This document shows positions 49,374 through 58,811 of a stretch of 64,000 nucleotides of DNA, piece by piece. The stretch's first letter is position 1, and each line of letters starts with the position of its first letter. A model generated the notes under the pieces. That model saw only the letters and a program-made list of their open reading frames with translations. It was not told where the DNA came from and did not search any database. The translations under genes were made by a program, and so were the position numbers. Source of the DNA: Methyloversatilis sp. (GTDB taxonomy: Bacteria; Pseudomonadota; Gammaproteobacteria; Burkholderiales; Rhodocyclaceae); NCBI GenBank assembly GCA_016791045.1, contig JAEUNO010000015.1, positions 186,001 through 250,000 on the forward strand, read 5' to 3'.

Positions 49374-50144
49374 ATGTTGCCTGCCCGCTGCACACACCAC
49401 CCGCTTGTCCGGTGGTCATTGACCCTGCTGCTGCTGATCGCCGTGCCGATGACCGCCGCGCAGGCGCAGGTCGAAACGGAATGCGCCGGCCTGGACAGTT
49501 CCGGTGGCGTCGGTCCGTGGGATTACAGCGATCCGGCGAACCACCGCCCGTCGGGCGACGCGCCCAAAGGTCGGGCCAAACTGGTTGAGAACGTCCACTT
49601 CAAGCCCGCGATGCGCGACCTGAACACCAAGAAATACTCCCCCGCCCGCCTGTCGGGCGAATTCCGCTACACGCTCGGCATCTTCCCCAATCACTACGTT
49701 GCGCTGAATTCCCTGTCCAAGCTTGAAAAGCACTACGGCGGCAGGCCTGCCGAGGGCTACAAGGAAAGTGCGCCGCTGAAGCTTCTCGCCGATTGCTACT
49801 TCCAGCGCGCAATGTTGTTCAAGCCCGATGACGCGCGTGTTCATGTCGTGCATGGCATCCACCTGCATGACCGGGGACGTTTCAGCGAAGCCATCAAGGC
49901 TTACGAAACCGCCGAATCGCTGGGCGAAGCCAGCATCATGTTCGCCTACAACTTCGGCCTCGTGCTGGCCGACGCCAAGCAATACGACCGCGCCCTGGAG
50001 TACGCGCAACGGGCTTACGGCGGCGGCTACCCCTTGCCGGGACTGGCCAGGAAGCTTGAAGCCGCCGGTTACCGCATCGCCGTTCCGGCACCCGCGCGAG
50101 CGGCACCGACCCCGGTGGCGCCGGACGACGCGGACGCTCAATGA
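49374..50144 (+). CDS. Secreted TPR protein of the polysaccharide operon
   Basis: This 256-residue protein starts at 49374 with GGAGG nine bases upstream. A signal peptide (LTLLLLIAVPMTAAQAQ) precedes a periplasmic domain with two recognisable TPR-like repeats near residues 160-225 (VHGIHLHDRGRFSEAIKAYE and NFGLVLADAKQYDRALEYAQ). The early part GPWDYSDPANHRPSGDAPKG is not assigned. The C-terminus is rich in Pro and Ala. It overlaps the flippase gene by four bases (ATGA). A scaffold role in assembly or export is likely, but not shown. Confidence 0.8.
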   Translation: MLPARCTHHPLVRWSLTLLLLIAVPMTAAQAQVETECAGLDSSGGVGPWDYSDPANHRPSGDAPKGRAKLVENVHFKPAMRDLNTKKYSPARLSGEFRYTLGIFPNHYVALNSLSKLEKHYGGRPAEGYKESAPLKLLADCYFQRAMLFKPDDARVHVVHGIHLHDRGRFSEAIKAYETAESLGEASIMFAYNFGLVLADAKQYDRALEYAQRAYGGGYPLPGLARKLEAAGYRIAVPAPARAAPTPVAPDDADAQ

Positions 50145-51613
50145 CGACGGTCCGCAGGTCGCTGCTGCTGTCGCTGGCGGAACGTTACTTCGGCATCCTG
50201 ATCCAGCTGATTTCGTTCTTCGTACTGGCCCGGCTGCTGACACCGGCACAGATCGGCCTGTATTCGGTGGCGGCGGCAACGATAGGCCTCGCCCAGGTCG
50301 TACGGGATTTCGGCATCGGCAGCTATCTGATCCAGGAATCCGACATCACGCCCGAGCGCGTCCGGACCGCGTTCACGCTCACCGGCCTGATCAGCCTTGC
50401 GTCGTTTCTCATCCTGGTGGGCATTGCACCGTGGCTCGCCGGATTCTATGACCATCCGGAACTGGGCCTGATCCTGCAGGTGCTGGCCATCAACTTTCTG
50501 CTGATTCCGTTCAGTTCCACCGCGCTGGCACTGCTGCGGCGATCGATGAATTTCAAGGCATTGTTCTGGATTGCCACCGCCGCCAACCTGATCAGCACCC
50601 TGGGCGCCATCGGCTGCGCCGCCGCCGGTCTGGGCGCCTGGAGCCTGGTTGCATCGTCCATCGCCAATACGCTGGTCACGGCGCTGATGGCGGCCTGGTT
50701 TGCCGACGGCGGCTTCCTGCATCGCCCCTGCCTGCTCGAATGGCGGCGCATCCTGCATTTCGGCGGTCAGTCGACGCTGGCGCGTACGATCTCGGAAATC
50801 GCACTCAGTTTCAATGATCTGGTGGTCGGCCGCGTGCTCGGATTCGCCGAGGTCGGCTTGCTGAGCCGGGCTCAGGGCGTGATGAGCCTGTTCCATCGCG
50901 ACGTCATGGCAGCGATCCGCAACGTCGCCTATCCCGCCTTTGCCAACAGCCACCGCAACAATCAGGGTCTGGACGAAATCCATACCCGCAGCGTGTCGAT
51001 GGTGGCGGCGTTCGCGTGGCCCTTCTACGGGCTGTTCGCGCTGTTTCCGACCGAAGCGCTGCGGCTGATGTTCGGCCCGCAGTGGGACGCCGCCGCCGCA
51101 CTGGTACCGATTTTCTGCGCCGCCGGTGCGGTCGCCGTACTGTGGTCGCTGGTCAGCACCGCCCTCACCGCCAGCGGTCATGTGAACCTCACGGTGCGCA
51201 TCGAACTGGTCATCCAGCCGGTACGCATCGCACTGCTGGTCGCCTGCGCATGGGTGTTCCGCACCCTCGAATCGTTCGCCTACGTGCTGCTGCTCACCTA
51301 TGTGATCCAGATCGCGGTCACCTATACGGCCAAGCAGAGCGTCATGAAGACCGATTTCGTTGCGCTGCGCCGCGAACTGTCACAGTCCTTCCGGCTGAGT
51401 CTGGTCGCGCTGGCCCCGGCCTGCGCCTTGCGAGCCGGCCTCATGCTGTTCGACTTCAGGCTGCCGGATCTGGTCGTGTTCCCGCTCGCGGGCCTGCTCA
51501 CCCTCGCAGGATGGCTGACGGGTCTGTGGGTGGTGAAGCACCGTCTGCTCAGCGATCCGATGCTCGAACGCCCCAGAGCCTGGCTGGAAAAGCACTTTTT
51601 CGCACGTTCGTGA
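50141..51613 (+). CDS. Oligosaccharide flippase (Wzx-type, MATE/PST family)
   Basis: This 490-residue inner-membrane protein has about 12-14 hydrophobic helices. The N-terminus SLAERYFGILIQLISFFVLA followed by RLLTPAQIGLYSVAAATIGL is typical of the polysaccharide transport family (WzxC-like). It should flip the undecaprenyl-linked repeat unit to the periplasmic side. Its start overlaps the TPR gene stop, suggesting coupled translation. With the Wzy-like protein at 40736 it implies a Wzx/Wzy-type assembly route. Confidence 0.93.
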   Translation: MTTVRRSLLLSLAERYFGILIQLISFFVLARLLTPAQIGLYSVAAATIGLAQVVRDFGIGSYLIQESDITPERVRTAFTLTGLISLASFLILVGIAPWLAGFYDHPELGLILQVLAINFLLIPFSSTALALLRRSMNFKALFWIATAANLISTLGAIGCAAAGLGAWSLVASSIANTLVTALMAAWFADGGFLHRPCLLEWRRILHFGGQSTLARTISEIALSFNDLVVGRVLGFAEVGLLSRAQGVMSLFHRDVMAAIRNVAYPAFANSHRNNQGLDEIHTRSVSMVAAFAWPFYGLFALFPTEALRLMFGPQWDAAAALVPIFCAAGAVAVLWSLVSTALTASGHVNLTVRIELVIQPVRIALLVACAWVFRTLESFAYVLLLTYVIQIAVTYTAKQSVMKTDFVALRRELSQSFRLSLVALAPACALRAGLMLFDFRLPDLVVFPLAGLLTLAGWLTGLWVVKHRLLSDPMLERPRAWLEKHFFARS

Positions 51614-51679
51614 CGTGGGCTCGATGCGCGAAAACGAGTGCTTCGGTAGCATCGAACATCAATTCAAGTCATACACAGG

Positions 51680-52684
51680 ATGCGTCAAATGCACCAGAAA
51701 CTGCTGTCGCTGCTGCGCTGCCCTCAGACCGGCGAAACGCTGACCGAGGTCGACGGGCGCAGCCTGGTCAACCAGTCGGGCACACACCGTTATCCGGTGC
51801 TCCACGGCATTCCCGATTTCCGGCATTTCGACCCGCCCTACATGACGCGCCAGGAAGAATCGGATGCCGCAGACCGCATTGCGGAAGCGTCGCGCGACAT
51901 GGATTACGACGCGCTGATCGAGTTCTTCGAACGGAAGATCTTTCCGCACCCGCGCCCGGCAGCCAAGATCGACGCCAGCATCGAACATCGCCGTTCGCTC
52001 GCGATCCGTTCGCCGTCGCGGCTCGAGTCCCTGCTCGACATCACTGCACGTCAGGCCTTGCCCAAGGGCGTCACGCTCGACCTGGGCTGCGGCTCGGGTG
52101 AAGCCTGCGCGGCGCTGAAGCAGCGCGGCGCCGCGATGACCGTCGGGCTCGATATTTCGCTGGTCGAACTGATGCTGGCCAAGAAGCTGCTCGCCGAAAA
52201 AGGCGAAGAGGCGTATCTGGTTGCCGGTTGCGCCGAGGCCCTGCCGTTTGCGTCCGAATCGCTCGACTTCATCTACTCGCCCGATGTGATCGAACACGTC
52301 AGCGACCAGTCGGCCTACCTCAGCGAAGCGCAGCGGGCACTGAAGCCAGGCGGCAACCTGCTGCTGAATTCACCGAACCGTTTTTCGATCGTCAGCCCGG
52401 AACCGCATATCGGGGTCTGGTTCTTCGGCTTCCTGCCACGGGCGGCGATGGACCCGGTGTGCAAGCTGCTCGGCAAGGGCGGCTACATCGGCAAGCGACT
52501 GATATCGCTGAACGAACTGCGCGCCATTCTCGACCGTACCTTCCCCAAGCACCGCATCGAGTACCGGCGTTCGAATCCGCAGTCACACTCGTTGCCCGGC
52601 AAGGTGTTCTTCGCCACCCGCGCGGTCGCAGAACCGGCGTTTTCCTACGTCTGCGATCAGCACATAATTATCACTACAAAATAA
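51680..52684 (+). CDS. SAM-dependent methyltransferase with Trm112-like N-terminus
   Basis: This 334-residue protein starts at 51680, or nine bases later. The N-terminus LLSLLRCPQTGETL and YPVLHGIPDF looks like a Trm112-type domain, but only one Cys of the usual Zn set remains. The methyltransferase core has LDLGCGSGEACAALK (motif I) and SPDVIEHV. It likely methylates a sugar or a lipid-linked intermediate. The last residues (DQHIIITTK) are AT-rich in coding sequence and the stop abuts the converging glycosyltransferase stop with no bases between. Confidence 0.88.
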   Translation: MRQMHQKLLSLLRCPQTGETLTEVDGRSLVNQSGTHRYPVLHGIPDFRHFDPPYMTRQEESDAADRIAEASRDMDYDALIEFFERKIFPHPRPAAKIDASIEHRRSLAIRSPSRLESLLDITARQALPKGVTLDLGCGSGEACAALKQRGAAMTVGLDISLVELMLAKKLLAEKGEEAYLVAGCAEALPFASESLDFIYSPDVIEHVSDQSAYLSEAQRALKPGGNLLLNSPNRFSIVSPEPHIGVWFFGFLPRAAMDPVCKLLGKGGYIGKRLISLNELRAILDRTFPKHRIEYRRSNPQSHSLPGKVFFATRAVAEPAFSYVCDQHIIITTK

Positions 52685-53894
52685 TCATCTAGTAAAATAC
52701 GAATAAATTATTGATCGCATGAAATAAACACCGAAGTAATTCGGGTGAAAAACACACGACGCCAGAACCTTTAGGAGCGAAACAATATTTTTTCGCTGCG
52801 CGGCAACAGATCTCTTATTGAACGCCTCAATAAAAATCTGCTTTTCCACTTCTGTTGCAAAACCAAGCTTCTCTGAACGCAGCGCAATGGCAAGAAAAAT
52901 ATACGCATCACACCACATCCCGCGTCGCGCAAACAATGAAAATCGGGCGGCATTTAGAACTCGATCGAGGAGATGCGCTGGAGCGTGTTTTCCAAGACCT
53001 GAAATTAACTCACTATCGGTAACCGTCGGCAGAATACGACCAATTATCAATCTATCGTATTGATTCCAAATTGAATTTCTATTCCTAGACGAAAACTGAG
53101 CCCCTTGACGGCCTCGCGGTCCGCGATGATTGCGGCGAATAAATATTGCATCCGGCATACCCACACCGTTAAAACTTCGCGCAAGCCGAAGATTTAAGTC
53201 ATAGTCCTGTGACCGCGTGAGCATTTCATCAAACCCGCGAATTTTAATCAAGGCATCGCGTTTGATTAACATCGCGAGATTCGAGAAAAAATTTGCCTTT
53301 AGAAGCTGATAGAAGATTTCTTTAGATTCATACACAGGGCATTTTTTCTCGCCCAGAACCTTGATCTTTCCATACTCATCGCTCTCACCCTCAAGAAACG
53401 AACCGTAAACAAAATCTGGCCAAGGCTCTCTGCAGGAAATAAAATCCAGCATCTTTTCCAAGGACGAACCGAGAGCAACATCATCGTCGTCAAAAATCCA
53501 TACGTAATCACCCGTCGCGATACTCAACGCCTCATTCAATGAAGCAGGTTTTCCGGAGTTCGATTTTTCAATTACATGAATAGAGTCAGAGAACTCCGCG
53601 AGAATCTCTCGTGTAGAATCCGTAGAGCCATCATTTACCACAACAATTTGCACCGGCCTCTCAGTTTGACCGAGGATCGAATTTAAAGACTCTGGCAAAT
53701 ATTGAGCCCGATTAAATGTCGACATCAAGACTGTAACGGTCGGTCTATTTTTCATAGTGCGAATTTCAAAAAGCTCTCAAGAAACAAAAACCATAAAGAG
53801 ACTCCCTATAAACCCTTTCCCGGGCTTTAACGCAACCGGGATCTGATGGCTGAACGAAATGCAAATCGCAACCTATCGAACAAGACAATCACTT
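52660..53894. other. AT-rich island containing one glycosyltransferase gene
   Basis: G+C falls to roughly 42-45 percent here (for example 25 of 60 bases at 53221-53280) while the flanks are about two-thirds G+C. The drop begins in the last codons of the methyltransferase gene and ends in the 139-base gap before 53895. No transposase or flanking repeat is visible. Confidence 0.85.
52685..53755 (-). CDS. Family 2 glycosyltransferase in an AT-rich island
   Basis: This 356-residue cytoplasmic enzyme has a GT-A fold: VTVLMSTFNRAQYL, the nucleotide-sugar site VVNDGSTDST, and the metal-binding DDDD motif (WIFDDDDVALGS). A later SQDYDLNLRL carries the ED-like catalytic region. It adds a sugar to the growing repeat unit; donor and linkage are unknown. 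Base composition and codon use (frequent AAA, ATT and AAT) differ strongly from all neighbours, which points to recent transfer. It converges on the methyltransferase with zero spacing. Confidence 0.92.
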   Translation of the reverse strand: MKNRPTVTVLMSTFNRAQYLPESLNSILGQTERPVQIVVVNDGSTDSTREILAEFSDSIHVIEKSNSGKPASLNEALSIATGDYVWIFDDDDVALGSSLEKMLDFISCREPWPDFVYGSFLEGESDEYGKIKVLGEKKCPVYESKEIFYQLLKANFFSNLAMLIKRDALIKIRGFDEMLTRSQDYDLNLRLARSFNGVGMPDAIFIRRNHRGPRGRQGAQFSSRNRNSIWNQYDRLIIGRILPTVTDSELISGLGKHAPAHLLDRVLNAARFSLFARRGMWCDAYIFLAIALRSEKLGFATEVEKQIFIEAFNKRSVAAQRKNIVSLLKVLASCVFHPNYFGVYFMRSIIYSYFTR

Positions 53895-54671
53895 CTATAA
53901 CTTTCCGTCCGCGATCTTGGGGTTGCGATCCAGACGTGCGCAACCCTTCTCGCACGGCAGCAAGGTCTGTGCGAAATCGTGGAATTCGGTCGCCCAGCGC
54001 TGCAGGGTAGCCCGCTCTTCCACCCGGTCGGCATCATCGAGGAAGACCACGCAGGCCGCAGACAGACGCGACGACAGCATCGGCAGTGCCGGATGCCGGG
54101 CGAGCGGCGCCACCGTACGCGGCGGGCCGTCGATGACCAGCATGTCGAACGCGCCGGGATCGTCGGTCAGTCCCTCGAGGCTGTACCAGGGTGTGCCGGT
54201 CGCGGCGTTCGCCACCAGGGGTGCATCGACCACGGTCGCCCAGTCCGCCAGCCCGTGCATCCGCAGCGATGTTCGCGTCTGCTCCGCGAACGCCGGATCA
54301 TTCTCCAGACTGACCACATGTCCGCTGCCATTCAGCTGCAGGCAGCGGGCCAGCACGACCGTGGAAGCACCCGAGCTGCATTCGAGAATGCGCTGCGGCG
54401 CGGCGTCCCTCGCGTGCCCGGCGATCCGGAGCAGAAAGTCGGGCGATGCGGCCCAGCCGCGCAGGGTCGGCAACGGCCGCGCCGGCTCGACCAGACGCAG
54501 CAGGTCAAGGTAGGCCTGGATCTGGGCATACAGCTGTGTCGACTCACGGGCTGCCGTGACCGATGCAGCCTCGATATTGAAGGTCGATATGTGTATCAGC
54601 CGGATCTTGTGCAGCGCGTACAGGCAGACCAGCAGATCAAGACCCGATAGCGCGAACAGAGCATGTTCCAT
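53895..54671 (-). CDS. Class I SAM methyltransferase with N-terminal membrane anchor
   Basis: This 258-residue protein has a hydrophobic N-terminal segment (ALFALSGLDLLVCLYALHKI) that may anchor it to the membrane. The core has ILECSSGASTVVLARCLQ (a variant motif I), HVVSLENDPAF and FDMLVIDGPPR. It resembles small O-methyltransferases of cell-surface loci. AGGAGG before the ATG is strong. It lies between the AT-rich glycosyltransferase and a GT4 gene, both on the same strand. Confidence 0.83.
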   Translation of the reverse strand: MEHALFALSGLDLLVCLYALHKIRLIHISTFNIEAASVTAARESTQLYAQIQAYLDLLRLVEPARPLPTLRGWAASPDFLLRIAGHARDAAPQRILECSSGASTVVLARCLQLNGSGHVVSLENDPAFAEQTRTSLRMHGLADWATVVDAPLVANAATGTPWYSLEGLTDDPGAFDMLVIDGPPRTVAPLARHPALPMLSSRLSAACVVFLDDADRVEERATLQRWATEFHDFAQTLLPCEKGCARLDRNPKIADGKL

Positions 54672-54832
54672 AACGGCCTCCTGTGAAGTACAGACTCGCC
54701 AATTCGGGTCGTCGGGCGCGCTGGCGCTGGCAACCCATCTGGTTCGATTCGCTCCAATTCAGCAGATCAAACATTGATGAGGCTACCGTGTTTTGTGGCA
54801 TCCGCGACGCCAAGACCGAAAACAAGCCGGAG

Positions 54833-56020
54833 TCATGCGCGAAGCCCAAACAACACCTCCACGTAGCGCTCCGCCATCCGGTCCGCCGAAAACCCGCGCG
54901 CCACGCGCTCGTGCAATCCCTCGGCGAGCGCGCGTCGCAGATGCGCGTCCTGAACGATGTCGCGCAACTGGGACAGCAGTTGCGCTTCATCGCGGCAGTC
55001 ATGCAGCAGGCCGGACCGCCCGTGCTCGATCAGTTCCGGAATCCCGCCGACGCGGCTGGCCAGCACCGGCACGCCGAGCGCACCGGCTTCGAGCAGCACC
55101 AGCGGCAGTCCTTCGCGTTCGGACGTATGCACCAGCGCCACGGCACGCTTCATCAGATTCGGCACTTCGCCATGCGGCACATCCACGCGGAAGCGCACCC
55201 GGTCATCCAGACCGAGTGCGCTGCAGTGTTCGCGCAGCCGGGCCAGCCATACGCCATCGTCCTTGCCGCCGGCGAACACCAGTTGCAGATCGGGGTCGGT
55301 CGCGCGCAGTCGGGCGAACACGTTCAGCAGCGCGTCCTGGGCCTTCAGCGCCACGTAGTTGCCGACGTTCAGGATGAAGCGCTGCGGCACGTCCGTCGGT
55401 TCGAGATGGCGCGCCGGATCGGCGAATGCCGCGGCGTCGATGCCGTTGTGGATGACCGTGAGACGACTGCGCGGCCACAGGCCGCGCGCCGCCAGTTCGT
55501 CGGCCAGCGCCTCCGAGCACACGATGCAGTCGTCCGCGGCACGCGCGATGGCCTTCCACGCCATGGACGCCGGATCAAGCATCCGCACGTCGGAGCCGTG
55601 GAAGGACAGCACCAGCCGGCCTGACCACAATCCCAGACGCTTCAGCGCGGCCAGTGCGAACACGTTCGATGTCGGGAAGTGGCAATTGACCACTTCGATG
55701 CGGTGTTCGGCCAGCTGTCGCGCCAGCGGAAGCAACCGGCGACCGAGCGAAAAGGCGTAGCGCAGCCAGGGAAGCAGGCCGCCCACTGGCGCTGCAGGCA
55801 GGTTGAGGTGCAGGAAGCGGCGGCCCTGTGGGTCGACCCGCTCGCCCTGCTTCCGCCAGTCCTGCACGCCGACCCAGGTGCGGGTCGCACCGCCCGCGCG
55901 CGCGGAAATCAGCCGGTAAAGGCGTTCCACCGCGATGTCGACGCCGCCGAGGTAATCGGGCTCCCAGGCGAGATAGATGAGACAGCCGGCGACAGCCGGT
56001 CCGTCCGGATGCTCAGCCAT
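54833..56020 (-). CDS. Family 4 glycosyltransferase
   Basis: This 395-residue GT-B enzyme has the N-terminal acceptor domain with YLGGVDIAVERLYRLI, FHGSDVRM and the linker NGIDAAAF. The C-terminal donor domain has FILNVGNYVALKAQDALL, LVFAGGKDD and the E-x7-E motif in TSEREGLPLVLLEAGALGVP. The donor is a nucleotide sugar, possibly GDP-mannose from ManC, but that is inference. Its start overlaps the end of the toroid-protein gene by eight bases. Confidence 0.93.
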   Translation of the reverse strand: MAEHPDGPAVAGCLIYLAWEPDYLGGVDIAVERLYRLISARAGGATRTWVGVQDWRKQGERVDPQGRRFLHLNLPAAPVGGLLPWLRYAFSLGRRLLPLARQLAEHRIEVVNCHFPTSNVFALAALKRLGLWSGRLVLSFHGSDVRMLDPASMAWKAIARAADDCIVCSEALADELAARGLWPRSRLTVIHNGIDAAAFADPARHLEPTDVPQRFILNVGNYVALKAQDALLNVFARLRATDPDLQLVFAGGKDDGVWLARLREHCSALGLDDRVRFRVDVPHGEVPNLMKRAVALVHTSEREGLPLVLLEAGALGVPVLASRVGGIPELIEHGRSGLLHDCRDEAQLLSQLRDIVQDAHLRRALAEGLHERVARGFSADRMAERYVEVLFGLRA

Positions 56021-57185
56021 GCACCGCCCGGATGATGTAACGGCCGCCGCCCGTGTTGGCGCTGTCCATCATCAGCGCGTCGGCGTAGAACTTGGTTGCC
56101 CAGTTCGGATACTGCCAGGGGTGGTAGTTGCCATTGACCGGGTGGGCGCCCTTGATGGCCCCGAGCGATTCGGGCGGGCCGTCGAGCTTCTGCGTGCGCT
56201 TCACGAAGCCGAGTATCCGCGTGGTCGCATCGCGGTAGGTCGTGTCGCCGGTGAGCTGGAACAGACGACCCCAGTTGATGCCGAGCTGGCAGTCGCCGGT
56301 CAGGCAGGACCATTTCACCGTCGGTTGCCATTCATGGTCGAAGCGCCCCGGCAGGCGGCCGTCGGCGGGCAGCGCGGCGATCATCGCGTCGCCGATGCGC
56401 CGTGCAGCTGCGATGAGATCGTCGCGACCCGCCGCAGCACCGATTTCCAGCAGGCCGCGCATCGCATAGGCGATGGTGTGCGTGAACGGCTGCGCATTGT
56501 CCTGCAGGCAGTTGTTGTCGAGGAAACCGTTCGCCCGCGCCTGCGTCAGCGCCCATTCGGCATTGCGCACGGCGGCATCGAGATAGCGTAGCTCGCCGGT
56601 GATGTCGAAGGTGCGCGCCAGCGACCACGCGGTGCGCGTGTTGTAGGTGTTGATCTGCTTGCCGGTCATCGGCGAGCCCCACTGACGCCAGCAGCCGTCC
56701 GGATCCATCACGTCGCACAGCCAGTCGGACGCCCGGATCGCGGCGGCGCGGTAGCGCTCGTCGCCCTCCTCCTCGAACGCACGCACCCAGCCGAAGATCA
56801 CCTGTCCGGTGTTGAAGATGGTCGGCTGGTCGGAATCGCCCAGCGCACCGGCGAGAACGCCGCCGGTCGGATGCTGGATGTCGATTTCCCAGTCGGCCAT
56901 GCGGCGGGCGCGGGCACGGCAATCGTCGTCGCCGGCCAGCGCGGCGTAGCGATACAGCGTCGGAATGATGTAGCCGGTGGTTTCCGGATAGGACGGTGCC
57001 CAGCGGCCCGACTTGATCAGCCGTGTCTGCGCGACGCCGCCGTTGCCGGTCACGTCCTGTGCGAGTTTGAGCCAGCGGATGGCAGCGTCGAGGTGCACGC
57101 GGGTGTCCTGCGGCGCGGACAGCCCGACGTCGAAGCTTTCCATCAGGGCGCGCCACTTGATGGCGAGGGGTGAAAGTTGCGTCAT
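56013..57185 (-). CDS. Alpha/alpha-toroid (six-hairpin glycosidase-like) protein
   Basis: This 390-residue protein starts at 57185 (MTQLSPLAIKWRALMESFDV). It consists of repeating helical hairpins (for example AGDDDCRARARRMADWEIDI and GDERYRAAAIRASDWLCDVM), the pattern of an (alpha/alpha)6 barrel as in GH88/GH105 hydrolases, lyases and epimerases. It has no signal peptide, so it acts in the cytoplasm. Catalytic residues could not be assigned. Coupling to the GT4 gene suggests a role in repeat-unit synthesis or recycling of faulty glycans. Confidence 0.75.
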   Translation of the reverse strand: MTQLSPLAIKWRALMESFDVGLSAPQDTRVHLDAAIRWLKLAQDVTGNGGVAQTRLIKSGRWAPSYPETTGYIIPTLYRYAALAGDDDCRARARRMADWEIDIQHPTGGVLAGALGDSDQPTIFNTGQVIFGWVRAFEEEGDERYRAAAIRASDWLCDVMDPDGCWRQWGSPMTGKQINTYNTRTAWSLARTFDITGELRYLDAAVRNAEWALTQARANGFLDNNCLQDNAQPFTHTIAYAMRGLLEIGAAAGRDDLIAAARRIGDAMIAALPADGRLPGRFDHEWQPTVKWSCLTGDCQLGINWGRLFQLTGDTTYRDATTRILGFVKRTQKLDGPPESLGAIKGAHPVNGNYHPWQYPNWATKFYADALMMDSANTGGGRYIIRAVHG

Positions 57186-57354
57186 GCGGAAGATTCTTCG
57201 TGAAGATGAATGAGCGGGAGATGGACGTGCATGCTGCCGCCTGCGCGGCCGCGCGTCAGCCGGAAATCGCACAGCACGGCGCTTTTTCCGTGCCAATCTG
57301 CCACGCGGTGTGACGGCCGCCACCGTATCGTGGATGCCGCGGCGGCGAACGCGC

Positions 57355-58569
57355 TCATCCGTCGGCGCGTCCCGACGCTCGACGACCGACGCGACGACCG
57401 AGGCGGATGAAGAACTGCTCGAAGTGCAGGTGGGTGGCGCGCGCTGCCGCATAGACCGCCACCGTCACCGCAGCGAGCGCCACCAGAAAGGCCGCGATCG
57501 CGTGCACGCCGGTCGCATCGGCATGGATGACCGACGGAAAGCGGTGCGTGAGGTCAAGGAACGCCCAGTGCAGCACATAGGCAGAAAAACTCGCCTCGCC
57601 AAGCCGGCAGATCAGCGGATTCACCAGCAGCCAGGCCGGTCGGGCGGCGCGCAACTGCACGCTCACCAGCGCCGCGAAAACGACCGAGGCGAGGAAATAG
57701 GCCGGCGGCAGGCGGCCATCGACGAACCAGAACTTGTCGAAATGGAACTGCGCAATCAGCAGCAGGAGTGTCGCCAGCGCAGCCATCCAGACGCCTGCAT
57801 GCCGCACGCTGCCCTCGCTGCGCGCGACCGCATGGAACAGCACGGCGCCCACCGCGAACACCACGAGCTGCGATGGCGGCCAGAAAAACAGGAAGTTCTG
57901 CAGCGCCTCGGCACTGACGGTGCCGTCGAAGTGGCTGCTGCCGAACCGGTAGGACACGGCCGCCACGACTGCACCGACCAACACGGCACACAGCGCGCGC
58001 CCGAGCGAAGACACCAGCAGTGCGAACAGCGGAAAAACCAGATAGAACATGAATTCGACCGACACCGACCAGCCACCCGGAACCACCACCCAGGTGCCCC
58101 GTTCGACAGCCAGCCATTCCGGCGTCCATGCATTGACGAACAGCATCGTCGTCGCCAGCATGTCCCACGAAAAGCGCTCGCCGGGCGGCCGCAGGAACAG
58201 ATAGAGCACCACGCCCAGGTAGTACATCGGCGCGATGCGGAAGAAGCGCCTGATCAGGAAGTCGGTCGTCTTCTGCGGCAGCGCGCGGCGGTCGCGATTC
58301 CACGACGCGAGCAGCGTGTAGGCACTCACCACGAAGAACAGCTGCACGCCGAACCAGCCGAAGTTGGTCAGCTTCTTCACCGGCCATGGCAGCTCCGGAA
58401 ACAGCCCGCCGACGTGCGACACGATGACCAGCAGGATGGCCCAGCCACGCGCGGCGTCGATGACGGCGAGCTTGTCCGGCGTGGTGCGCGCATCGGCATG
58501 TCGCGTCGACCGGTCTGCCACGGCCCCGGTTGTGCCGATGGGCAGCTCGATAGGTCCCGGTGCGGTCAT
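57355..58569 (-). CDS. Acyltransferase family 3 (OafA-type) membrane protein
   Basis: This is a 404-residue integral membrane O-acyltransferase with about 10 helices. The N-terminal motif AVIDAARGWAILLVIVSHVG includes the helix-1 His used by the family. FFVVSAYTLLASW and FLIRRFFRIAPMYYLG (the RxxR motif) follow, and GGWSVSVEFMFYLVFPL is the family's later signature. It probably adds an acetyl or other short acyl group to the polysaccharide or its lipid-linked precursor. Stands alone between gaps of 169 and 242 bases. Confidence 0.92.
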   Translation of the reverse strand: MTAPGPIELPIGTTGAVADRSTRHADARTTPDKLAVIDAARGWAILLVIVSHVGGLFPELPWPVKKLTNFGWFGVQLFFVVSAYTLLASWNRDRRALPQKTTDFLIRRFFRIAPMYYLGVVLYLFLRPPGERFSWDMLATTMLFVNAWTPEWLAVERGTWVVVPGGWSVSVEFMFYLVFPLFALLVSSLGRALCAVLVGAVVAAVSYRFGSSHFDGTVSAEALQNFLFFWPPSQLVVFAVGAVLFHAVARSEGSVRHAGVWMAALATLLLLIAQFHFDKFWFVDGRLPPAYFLASVVFAALVSVQLRAARPAWLLVNPLICRLGEASFSAYVLHWAFLDLTHRFPSVIHADATGVHAIAAFLVALAAVTVAVYAAARATHLHFEQFFIRLGRRVGRRASGRADG

Positions 58570-58811
58570 CTGTTCCCACGCTCCACATGCAATTGATCCG
58601 GCCGCGCCGCGCGCTTCGTCCTGCGCGCCATGACTGGCCCGCGCCGCACACGCCCTCGATTGTTGCCGGTGCGCACAGCCTGTCTGTTTGCGCCTGACGC
58701 GTCAGCGGACGGGCCCGCATCGACACCCCTTGCGCGACCACCCCTTCCGCGGTCACCCATGCGGCCGCGCTCCCGGCAATCAGCCGCGTTCGTCGTGATG
58801 TGCATCGCGCC
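58570..58811. other. Gap between two acyltransferase genes
   Basis: These 242 bases lie between two minus-strand acyltransferase-3 genes. I see no gene, hairpin or repeat that I can support. It probably contains a promoter for the gene at 57355. Confidence 0.5.
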
